Origin: Streptomyces sparsogenes
Lineage (GTDB): Bacteria; Actinomycetota; Actinomycetes; Streptomycetales; Streptomycetaceae
NCBI RefSeq assembly: GCF_001704635.1
Contig: NZ_MAXF01000110.1
Location: forward strand, 1 to 64,000
Direction: 5' to 3'
Length of the DNA: 64,000 bases
Notes under the pieces: generated by a model
Seen by the model: only the letters and a program-made list of their open reading frames with translations
What the model was told of the DNA's origin: nothing
The model's database searches: none
Position numbers and translations under genes: made by a program
Shown here: positions 18,701-26,200 of the stretch, piece after piece
Position numbering within the stretch: position 1 is the stretch's first letter
How the letters are laid out: the number at the start of each line of letters is the position of its first letter

Positions 18701-18787
18701 CTCGACGCCCTCCAGGTCTTCGACCGCGAGGAGACCCAGATGCGCCTGGAACCGGTGCTCCGGGAGTGCGTGGCGCTCCGTGGGTGA
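12728..18787 (+). CDS. Giant (2019 aa) AAA/STAND-like P-loop NTPase
   Basis: A very large soluble protein. Residues 1-~180 form a helical domain; ~190-560 are Ala/Pro/Glu-rich linkers around a helical block; ~700-1130 are long amphipathic helices, probably coiled coil. A P-loop ATPase follows: Walker A GGRGLGKS (1350-1357, Lys1356) and Walker B LLILLDECDQ (Asp1450, Glu1451), preceded by MFYGRDAERKSI, a typical lead-in of AAA_16/STAND domains. The C-terminal ~280 residues resemble a second, degenerate ATPase/lid (VVLGTTATAVTDVARTL and LHELTGGWPLLVV). ATG 12728 is chosen because GGAG lies 10 nt upstream; an in-frame ATG at 12671 lacks a ribosome site. Codon 1765 is TTA (18020-18022). No nuclease or membrane domain is visible. 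Context suggests defence, but the activity is unknown. Confidence 0.8.
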   Translation: MQDRYRVVTGPPWSPPSVSAEDLEGLAAALNALESPAVAALNDLTADMVELAFNSLRPKHRQELLTRLGIRMSAPRRVSSALCRDVLTRLRRESRQHACTCGVRGLTVTVMNQVGNFVLAQDGEMVPDPVARWGATLVRATVFAWCNASVTDAHILAWAADQDWFGAMAGDEETARLAAVAAAARPLVEAYPDFASGAAEDDELALAEDGRPGRAAVADRPGTSATAPESPAADPGTSHEETATASEGAGTEERMAPEAACRQLESALAGARQAAEMVTDAVMDGRPPQDEDLASLVALGTAFDGVEMVFRAAGIEGVPRRLEDMTRAARAHRTAQERDLQARELLRELLDVACSPDSSAAAAAAAEAVRGAARRLLDMPVWEQSQREESAALAALARLIRLGRQADAATEILALQAQVVRVLPACAMAVLIAPELTLDQPVDGDPQPAGAEAPGTAKPADAETTAKRGTVQSAAQNEETAPQSASEPEATTTAGPIHAPDAHAAPAADSDPAPPTSADASVQAPAEPTVSPAEETSVREVAPAAGDDSDESAAERALAQLVVERRFGLAHHVARAAGHPEPQVAALRLAGAAALLTSGDSQSARLTADLLQEYGGYAGQDSEGSELLLLPALLRTALITGDHAAGAQLKALVPRLPDRLGEAATDVADRALSGALMIASPLVADVSETEARLRELREQSRALLAPQRLRFARATEIAKRWLAPDDGMLGSLLTTVVGDNRDALQQVRDQADRLSKLAEVNSEIDRMDRKYRSSSGKPLQGSGRQDLVHLVERAVSLVKEWCLAVDGARRGDRSDGSRAVKEISSLRQSLLDGREAALSELERLARRPDALSGAMAWAAHASMGELFALLAGDTVTTRSGGPVDSELVLDAELLKVQDTRDGQPSLGELLIAVERSWQVAIDERLSHDAFTAARDIVELAKRGLLPAARAGEFVPPAEAGIGDRETARRLQLRKAHGELVAELHRAQADGAVTEDQDLGLQELLADAHNRLEGADGDDLLHVRRALDTVRRDLPAFRQQAADRIRARLDALDPSEEERAQVLRRLETNDLATAADLVYFLEIGEPVPEIEGGESHLTEFFPAVPDGLPGGIDHDLVEMVRSGGKHPMVPVLDYGGLSTDEAALAAGALDEWRALAATERKDRLQVAPTRQVPPLLKLLGYDAKSARPLDDRSQHRREYRLFEATGVEINGRANAPAFGSQITEQGGNLRVMMVWGRPPAKVVMSWAERDTSGASLLVVYFGTLSREARVELAVGSGRLQPLLVVDDAALAYLAARGDRQVSTATQTLLPFSGVNPYIREKRGRIGGEMFYGRDAERKSILDPRGTQVIYGGRGLGKSALLADAGERFTEQRPGYQQAVYVNLDQENIGKGSSRGPEALWSVLLRELSVAQVLDDRSQGRGKRQEISERVRAGIRAWLDGDSRRRLLILLDECDQFFEADAPRFDQTKKLKGLGSDTKDRAKVVFAGLHSVQRFSKLASNGPFGHLAQTPKVIGPLAPQSAAELLVEPMRALGFEFKDLDLVNRVLGYCSYQPFLLQMFGHRLVELMHRKRARRGAEGPPYEVKVTDIEVVESDAALRDGISAAFKDTLSLDHRYDVIANVLAYHARHHGLEVRLSDTELREECETYWRKGFEQLDTEGFRAYLSEMVGLGILAPNHDGLGWHLRGPNALRMIGTSHEVEARLLRAEQDCELQESIVQEGRPELPDGRPAPLTNTQLDDLLGERSNRTRVVLGTTATAVTDVARTLRTIAGPIDGWTLPPVGKPSVYKQELTGGLPRERRVVISDFVNYRDPVRPETCREAVDLAETLLPATPGVTRAVVLVTDPAQLALWRSLLTGTEPTSAAPVVLRRHDRRSLRGWTQRVNMFHTEDRLDRLHELTGGWPLLVVRAHRLYEELSDPDEVLRRLAGLHTDRAEARDFAEATGVYTDPLLTAGYRALDDEFRDGLFDLEGAVTAVALKIDDEDEARWIVTCLDALQVFDREETQMRLEPVLRECVALRG

Positions 18788-18811
18788 GACCGGCTGACAG
18801 GATGTGACACC

Positions 18812-18853
18812 GTACCGGCCGCCCGGGCACCCGGGCGGCCGGGCGGCCGGTAC
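18812..18853 (+). terminator. GC-rich hairpin terminator after the giant NTPase gene
   Basis: A 13-bp perfect stem GTACCGGCCGCCC/GGGCGGCCGGTAC begins 24 nt after the stop codon. An alternative nested stem pairs 18815-18827 with 18830-18842 around a 2-nt loop. There is no U-tract, as is usual for streptomycete terminators. It closes the two-gene module. Confidence 0.65.
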
Positions 18854-18996
18854 GTGCGTACTGTCGCACCACAGACCGGCTCGCCTACCCGCGTAGCACC
18901 TTACGCTCCATCCCTCCGCAGCTCTGTCCCTCCTCACGCGCCGGGACGACGCGACGCGAGGCTCGGGTCAGAGCACGAGCAGCGAGGAGCGGGAGA

Positions 18997-20274
18997 TCAG
19001 GAGTCCTGGACGTCGAACAATGACTGCTGTGTCGCCGACGAGACGTATGACGTGACTTTCGGCCGCTTCTTCACGCTGCGACTACGGATGCGTGTGGAGC
19101 GTTCCCGACGCGTTTCCTCGCTTGTCTCGATCCCCATCACGACGCTGTATCCCGCTCGGGCGCGCTCCAGGCTGCACCAGTTCCGTGAACCGTGAACTGA
19201 CGAGGTATCGGCCCACGCGTTTTCGTAGCTGATGACGCGGCAGTTCTTCGGTCCGCGTGTGCAGTCGTCACTGAGAAGAACGCGGGCGTAGGAGAGAGAG
19301 GGGGATATATGCCGGGCGCCAGGTCGGAGGAAGGGGGCGTCCCGTTCAGCAGGGCGGCCCCAGACCGACAACGCCGAGTGAGGGAAGTCGGTCACCCGGG
19401 TGAGGGATTGAGCCGCGTCTTTCTGTTCCTGCCAGGAGCGGTCCGCAGCGTCCTGGATGTTGAACAGGACCGGGTTGAGTTTGGCGAGCAGCCAGTCGAG
19501 ATATCGCGACAGTTCGGGATGCGCCTTGAGAGGCGTCCCCCGGAAAGCCTCCCAGGTCTTCGAACCGATGTATCCCGCGCTGTCGGCGAGAGCTCGCTCC
19601 AGGTGCGCTCGGTGGGCCGGAGGCAGTGATGCGAGGATGCTGTCGGGCCCGTCCACAGCGACAGGCTTCGGACCCCTCCGTATGGGATGGATCGTGATGC
19701 TTCTGTCCACCGGTCCCACGGTGTTGAAGCGGAGAACGGCCCCGACCCAGGTGATGTTCCGGCCGTGTTCGGAGAACTCCTCTGGGCTGTTGCTTCTGGA
19801 ACCCGCCCTGTTGTCGCACACCAGAAACGCTAACCGCGTTCCCGCGTCGGACGTGTCGAGGCCTGGGGGCAATCCCCTTCGTGAAGCGTTCCGTGACGAG
19901 CCAGTCGCTTTCATTGGCCGCCATCTGGTCCGAGGTGAGAGTCACTATGTATGTCACGAGCCGACCCGAACGGCGCGAGTGCCGGACCCGCCTCCGCCCC
20001 TCGACGCGGTCGTATCCGCGTACGACATGGGGCTGCACGCCTCCGTTCGCAGGAGGCCGGGTCTCCACTGAGCGGTACGCCTCAATGGCGCGAGCCATTT
20101 CACGCTTGCGCACCGGGCTTGGTATCGAAGGATCGTCTTGACGGCGACCGTGCGCTCGGAGGCTTCCGCGGGAGCCCGCAGGTCCTCGGCCTGGTGGACC
20201 TCCCTCATGTTTCCCCTGCCGATGACGCGCCCGATACGGAATCTGCCGTCGACGAGCTCGTGGGTACAGTACAC
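18997..20274 (-). pseudogene. Frameshifted kinase-like gene remnant
   Basis: On the minus strand from GTG 20274 the sequence starts like a Hanks-type Ser/Thr kinase: DGRFRIGRVIGRGNMREV (glycine-rich loop) and RTVAVKTILR (VAIK-like lysine). The frame then has to change near 20115 to reach REMARAIEAYRSVETR and LVTYIVTLTSDQMAANESDW, and again near 19890 to reach GLPPGLDTSDAGTRLAFLVC and the ~300-aa remainder (FNTVGPVDRSITIHPI, SKTWEAFRGTPLKAHPELSR). No HRD or DFG motif follows, so the kinase core is absent and the rest is of unknown family. It is opposite in strand to both neighbours and separates the NTPase module from the Wadjet operon. It could also be a real unknown gene with sequencing errors. 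Confidence 0.5.
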
Positions 20275-20445
20275 GCGGGTCCGTGGAATCGGCTGATGTT
20301 TTCGTGTTGACCTCGCTAACGCATCATCGGATGCTGTCGGTGTCGGCGGGGGACCAGTTGGCCGGGACTCCCTCCGGAACGTCGGAGCCGACCACTACGG
20401 TGGAGGGTCCGGATGCCGCCGAGGTGCTGGGGAGGGGGCGCGGGC

Positions 20446-21999
20446 ATGCGCAGGATGCCACCGGAGATGTTCCGGTTCACGACGGTGGAGAGGTCCGATC
20501 TGTACGGGGCGGTGCTGGAGGCCTTCGGTGTGGCCGGCGAGCACCTGGAGACGGCGCTGGGGCTCGACGCGGTGCGCGAGCGGCTGCGCGCGGTGGGCTG
20601 GGCGGCGGCAGTCGAGGACGAAGAGCTGCACGAGGTACTCAAGAAGCTCGTGCAGTGGGAGCTTCTGGACGTCGTGCACAACCACGCGGAGAACTACCGC
20701 ACGGCCGAGGAGTACGAGCGTCGCAACCTCCAGTACTCACTGACCCGTCGGGGCGAGGCCGCCCTCGCCGGAGTAAGGCACGCGCTGGAGGTGCTGGCCT
20801 CCACGGGGGCGCTGCAGACGGCCGTGCTGGAGGCCATCGCCGACCGCCTGGACGAGCTCTGCCTGCTGTCCGGCGAACCCGCCTCGGCCGACCGCCGGAT
20901 CTTCACTACGTTGCGCGAGCTGGAGGGACACTCGGAGGCCCTGGCGGAGAACACCAAAGCGTTCAACGCTGAACTGCAGCGCCTGGTGCGCGCCGAGGGC
21001 GCGGATCTGGCGGTGTTCCGCGAGGTCAAGGCCGCGACTGTCGCGTATCTGCAGGAGTTCCTGGTCAACCTCGACCGGCGCGGGCAGGCGGTCGCCGCCG
21101 CCGTGGCCCGGGTGGAGGAGCGGGGGACCGCCGTGCTGCGCGAGCGGGCCCTGCGCGGGGCCGAGCTGCCGCCGGTGGCCGGTGCGAACCCCGAGGCCGG
21201 CTGGCTGGAGAGCAGGCGGGCGCGCTGGGCGGGTCTGCGGGCATGGTTCCTGCCGGACGACGGGACACGGCCCCGGATCGAGCAGCTGCACGACATCGCC
21301 CGGCGGGCCATCGTCTCGCTCCTGCAGGTCCTGGAGCGGATCAACGAGTCACGGCGCCGTTCCTCCAGCGCGGTGCAGGACTTCCGGGAGCTGGCACGCT
21401 GGTTCGCCGGGGCGCCCGCGGAGGAGGACCTGCACCGGCTGTGGTCGGCGGCCTTCGGGCTCGGCTCGGCACGTCACGCCCACCTCGCCCACTCGGACCC
21501 GGAGCTGATCCCGTCGTCCCAGTCCTGGTCAGAGGCCCCGCCCGTGGAGGTGTCGGCGCTGCTGCGGACCAGCGGAAGGACGGAGCGCTTCACCCGCACG
21601 GCCAAGGTGCGGGACGTCGCGGCGGTCAGGGCCGAGCGTGCGGAGCGGGCCCGCGCGGAGCGTGCGGAACTCGCGCGCGCCTGGGAGGCGCTGGAGACGG
21701 ACGGTCCCGTACGCCTGTCCTCCTTCGGCACGCTGGATCCCGCCGTCTTCGACCGGTTGCTCGACCTGCTGGGCCGGGCCCTGTCCGCCCGCCCGGACGC
21801 GAGCGGCCTGCGGCGCGCCATGACGGGGGACGGCCGGGTGGAGATCGCGCTGTCTCCGTCTCCCGACGAGCGCACCGCCGTACTGCGCACGACGAAGGGC
21901 ACCCTGGCCGGACCGGACTACGTCGTCCACTTCACGGCGGTGGGCGGAGCGAGCGCCGTTCCGCGCGTCCGCGGCGCGCGGCAGGAGGCGGCCGGATGA
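20446..21999 (+). CDS. jetA: Wadjet component JetA (DUF2397)
   Basis: First gene of a Wadjet-type (JetABCD/MksBEF-like) plasmid-defence operon. The 517-aa protein is the kleisin-like subunit that bridges the SMC JetC and binds the winged-helix subunit JetB. The sequence is strongly helical with an N-terminal winged-helix-like part (FRFTTVERSDLYGAVLEAF, EVLKKLVQWELLDVV), long amphipathic helices, and a charged helix repeated in RAERAERARAERAELARA. ATG 20446 is chosen because GGAGG lies 10 nt upstream; an in-frame ATG at 20413 has no such site. Its stop overlaps the next start as ATGA. The DUF2397 assignment follows from order, size and composition of the whole operon. Confidence 0.85.
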   Translation: MRRMPPEMFRFTTVERSDLYGAVLEAFGVAGEHLETALGLDAVRERLRAVGWAAAVEDEELHEVLKKLVQWELLDVVHNHAENYRTAEEYERRNLQYSLTRRGEAALAGVRHALEVLASTGALQTAVLEAIADRLDELCLLSGEPASADRRIFTTLRELEGHSEALAENTKAFNAELQRLVRAEGADLAVFREVKAATVAYLQEFLVNLDRRGQAVAAAVARVEERGTAVLRERALRGAELPPVAGANPEAGWLESRRARWAGLRAWFLPDDGTRPRIEQLHDIARRAIVSLLQVLERINESRRRSSSAVQDFRELARWFAGAPAEEDLHRLWSAAFGLGSARHAHLAHSDPELIPSSQSWSEAPPVEVSALLRTSGRTERFTRTAKVRDVAAVRAERAERARAERAELARAWEALETDGPVRLSSFGTLDPAVFDRLLDLLGRALSARPDASGLRRAMTGDGRVEIALSPSPDERTAVLRTTKGTLAGPDYVVHFTAVGGASAVPRVRGARQEAAG

Positions 22000-23282
22000 G
22001 TACCCTCGCCAACCAACTCGCGTCCGCGGAACGGGAGGAAGTCGCCCGCGCCATCCGTATCCTGCTGGCCAGGCCCCTGCTGACCGAGGCTGCGGACCCG
22101 GCCGGCTTCGAACTCGTCCGCCGCCGACGCGAGCCGCTGGCCCAGTGGTTCGACTACACCTGCGGCTGGAGCCTGGTGGTGGAGCCCCGCCGAGGGTACG
22201 CCCGCCTCACCAAGGTCCGCGCCGACCCGGACGGCTCCCGCCCGGCCCGCAGGGCGCGCACCGGCCGGGCCCCGTTCGACCGCCGGCGTTACGTGCTGCT
22301 GTGCGTGACCGCCGCCGAGCTGCTGTCGATGCCGATGACGACCATCGGCATGCTCGCCGACCGGGTCGTTCAGGCCACGGCGGCCGACCGGGCGCTGGCC
22401 GCATTCGACCCGGTTCACAAGCCGGAGCGGATGGCGTTCGTCGACGTCCTGAAGCTGCTGGAGTCGTACGACGTGCTGCGCGCGGTCGACGGCACCACCG
22501 AGGCGTACGTCGAGTCCGCGGAGGCCAAAGTCCTCTACCGCGTGGACACCACGCTGCTCATGCGGCTGCCCGCCGCGCCCGTCGGCGCCTCACGGCTCGC
22601 CGTACCCCCGGACGAGGTGCCGATACGGTTCGAGTCCCTCCTCATTGGTCTCGTACGGGAGCGTCGTTACGGCGGGTCGCTCGCCGAGGGGACGACGGAC
22701 GAGGCACACGGCGAGACCGCCGCCACGGACACGCAACGCAACCTGAAGCTGCGCCACTCGGTCCTGCGCCGCCTCTTCGACGACCCCGTGCTCCACCGGA
22801 CGGACCTCACCGACGACGAGCTGGCGTACGTCACCTCCCTGACCGGACGCCAGATCCTGCGCCGTTCGGTCGAGCAGGCCGGCTTCCTCCTGGAGGAGCG
22901 AGCCGAGGGCTTCCTGCTCGTGGACCCGGACGGGCTCGCCACCGATATCCGCTTCCCCGACGACACGTCGACTGCCAGGGTCGCCGCGCTGCTCCTCCTG
23001 GAGCCGCTGTGCGCCGCGCCCGCCGGACTGCTGCCCGAGCAGCTCGCCGAGGCGGGAGCGAATCTGCTGCGCCGCTTCCCGCGCTGGGCCAAGGCGTATC
23101 AGTCGGAGGACGGCGCTGCCCGGCTGGCCGACGACGCCGTACGCGTCCTGCGTGACGTCGGCCTGGTGCGCCGGGCCAGGGGTCGTGTCGTCGCGTGCCC
23201 GGCCGCGCACCGCTACCGCCTGACGGAGACGACGAGTCCGGATCCGGAAGGCAGTGAACGCAGTCAAGGAGAACAGCAGTGA
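21996..23282 (+). CDS. jetB: Wadjet component JetB (DUF2398)
   Basis: A 428-aa, mostly helical protein corresponding to DUF2398 (TIGR02678-type), the MksE/KITE-like winged-helix subunit of the Wadjet complex. Recognisable family segments are LLARPLLTEAADP near the N-terminus, FELVRRRREPLAQWFDYTCG, RRYVLLCVTAAELLSMP and the C-terminal ALLLLEPLCAAPAGLLPEQL. The start ATG overlaps the JetA stop (ATGA) and its stop overlaps the JetC GTG start (GTGA), which enforces coupled, stoichiometric translation of complex subunits. Confidence 0.85.
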   Translation: MSTLANQLASAEREEVARAIRILLARPLLTEAADPAGFELVRRRREPLAQWFDYTCGWSLVVEPRRGYARLTKVRADPDGSRPARRARTGRAPFDRRRYVLLCVTAAELLSMPMTTIGMLADRVVQATAADRALAAFDPVHKPERMAFVDVLKLLESYDVLRAVDGTTEAYVESAEAKVLYRVDTTLLMRLPAAPVGASRLAVPPDEVPIRFESLLIGLVRERRYGGSLAEGTTDEAHGETAATDTQRNLKLRHSVLRRLFDDPVLHRTDLTDDELAYVTSLTGRQILRRSVEQAGFLLEERAEGFLLVDPDGLATDIRFPDDTSTARVAALLLLEPLCAAPAGLLPEQLAEAGANLLRRFPRWAKAYQSEDGAARLADDAVRVLRDVGLVRRARGRVVACPAAHRYRLTETTSPDPEGSERSQGEQQ

Positions 23283-26200
23283 GCGTCACAGAGCTTCCGC
23301 TTCCCCGGCGGCCGGAGCCCACCGAGCCGGACGAGGCACCTGCGACGGGCGACGCCGTCAGCCGATGGCAGCCGCACCGGGCGGGCATCCTCAACGTCTG
23401 GCGCTACTACGACGAGACGTTCACCTTCCACCGGGGCCGCCTGCTGCTGCGCGGCCAGAACGGTTCGGGCAAGTCCAAGGCGCTGGAGCTGCTGCTGCCC
23501 TTCCTCTTCGACGCCAGTCTCCGCCCCAACCGCCTGTCCACCTTCGGTGGTTCGGAACGCACCATGCACTGGAACCTGCTGGGCGAGGGCGCCTCCGGCA
23601 AGACCCGTGTCGGGTATGTGTGGATGGAGTTCCGTCGGGTCGGCGACGACGGCACCGAGCGGTGGTTCGGCTGCGGGGCGCGCCTGCAGGCGAGCGTGCA
23701 CACCAGCACGGTGCACGCCGACTACTTCACCACCCGCTCCAGAATCGCCGACCCCGAGGGTGTGCTCCTGGTCAACGAGGCGGGACAGCCACTGACCCGG
23801 GCCGCCCTCGCCGAAGCCGTGCGTGATCGCGGAGAGGTCCATGCCTCGGCCGCCGACTACCGCACCGCCGTACGGCGTGAACTCTTCGCCGGCATGGGGG
23901 AGCAGCGTTACGAGTCACTGCTGTCCGCCCTGCTTCAGCTGCGCCAGCCCAAACTGTCCGAAAGGCTCGACCCGTCCCTGCTCTCCACCCTGCTGTCCCG
24001 CGCTCTGCCCCCGCTGGGCGAGGGAGAGATCGCCGAACTCGCCGAGGGCTTCGAGCGGCTGGACCGGCAGCGCGAACACCTCAAGCGGCTCGACGAGGAG
24101 GTGACGGCGGCCGAGACCGTCGCTTCCCGGCAGCGCGCCTACGCGCGACGGGTCCTGCGCGCCGGTTCCGCCGCGCTGATCTCGGCCACCACCGAGATGG
24201 ACAATCTCACCCGCGTCGCCCGCCAGAGCGCCGCGCAGCTCGAACAGGCGTTGACGGAGCGGGAGTCCGCGCAGGACCGACGTGAGGAACAGGAGCTGCG
24301 CGCACATGCCCTGGAGGAGACCATCGAGGGCCTGCGCGAGAGGGACGCGTACAAACAGGGCGAGGAACTCGACCGGCTCCGCCGTCGTACCGAAGACGCG
24401 ACAGGAACCGCCCGGCGGCGACGAGCCACCGCCCAGGACGCCCAGCACCAGGCGGAGGAGGACCAGCGGCACGCCGACGAGGCGGCGAGCCAGGCCCGCA
24501 CGCTCGACGAGCACGCGCGCGAGGCCGCCGCGGAAGCACACCGGTCGGCTCGGGCAGCAGGGCTGGAGTCCATCCACCACGAGACGAGGACGATCCTGGA
24601 CGCGGATTCCGGGATGGCCCTGCCCGACAGCACGGGACGCGACCAGGACTCCCTTGGCCCGCGCACGACTGCCGAGAACGGGGCGCGCCAAGCTCGTCGG
24701 CTGCTGCGCGGCGCGGTCACCGCCCGACGGCAGCAGGTCACCCTCGTCACCAGGGCGATCGACGAGCACGATCGCGCGGTACGCGACCGACGCGCCGCCG
24801 AGGAACTGCTGGACGAGGCCCGCAACCGGCTCGCGCAGGCGATCGCCCGGCGGGACGAGGCGGCCGCCGCCTGGGACGACGCCCTCGCCGCGCAGGCGGA
24901 ACGGCTGCTCGCCTGGGCCGAGGGCTGCGCTGAACTGCGTATCACCGACTCCGAGGAACTGAGGGCCAGAGCGGCGGACGAGGCCGCGGTGACCGCCCTG
25001 ACCGAAGCCGCCGCGCGTTCGCTGGAACAGAAGATCGCCACGGCGGAGGCCACCACCCGAGCCGCACGTCAGAGCCTGCGGGACGAGCGTGGCCGACTGG
25101 AGGAGGAAGTACGACGGCTCAGCGGCGAGACCGACCTGCCGCCGGTGCCCCCGCCCACCCGCACCACCGTCCGCACGGCGACGGCGGGAGCACCCCTGTG
25201 GCGGTTGGTCGCTTTCCGCGAAGGCTTCCCACTCGCCGTGCAGGCCGCCGTAGAGGCAGCACTGGAGGCGTCGGGCCTCCTGGACGCCTGGGTCAGCCCC
25301 TACGACGGGATCACCCTGCCGGGGCACGACACCCGCGCCGAGGCGGCCCTATCCGTGACCGCGCCGGGGCCCAGCCTGCTGGAGGTGCTGGAGCCCGAGG
25401 CCGACATCCCTGTCCCGGCCGACACCGTGATCCGGATCCTCGCCGGTGTCGCGTACGGGACGACGCTGCCGGGCGGGCACCCCGCGGCCGTCTCCGCCGA
25501 CGGCGCCTGGCGTCTCGCGCTCGCCACCGGTACATGGAGCAAGCCGGAGCCGACCTACATCGGCGCCCTCGCACGGCAGCGGGCCCGACAGCGCAGGATC
25601 GGCGAACTGTCCGACCGCATCGCTGAGACCAATGCCTCGCTCGCCGCTTTCGACGACCAGCTGCGCGGCCTCGCCGCCCGCCGCGCCCGGCTTGACGCCG
25701 ACCGCGCCGCCCGCCCCGACCACCGGGAACTCGACGCCCGACGGCGTGACCGGGACCGAGCCGAGGAGAGGGTGGCCGCTCGGGACGACGCCGTGCGCGA
25801 CGCCGCGGGGCGTCTGGCGCGGTGCGAGAGCGAGGTGGCGGGTGCTCTGCGCACGCTCGACCGCAGGGCCGCGGAACACGGGCTGCCCACTGACCGCGAC
25901 CGGTTGTGTGAACTGTCCGCCGCCATCGACGAGTTCCGGGACATCGCCGACAGCTGGGTGGACGCCCGCCTCGCCGCGACCGCCGCCGCCGACCGGGCCC
26001 ACCAGAGGGCCGTACAGGCAGACCGTTCGCGGCGGACCGCTGAGGCACGGGCCGAGGACGCGGCCGCCGCAGAAGCGGGGGCGGCGGGGCTGAAGGCGCG
26101 CCTGGACGCGGTGGAGGCCACCGTCGGCGAGGACTACCGGCAGATCGTCGCACGCGTCGCCGAGGCGCGCGCCGAGCTGCGCCGCTGCCGTGAGGAGGTC

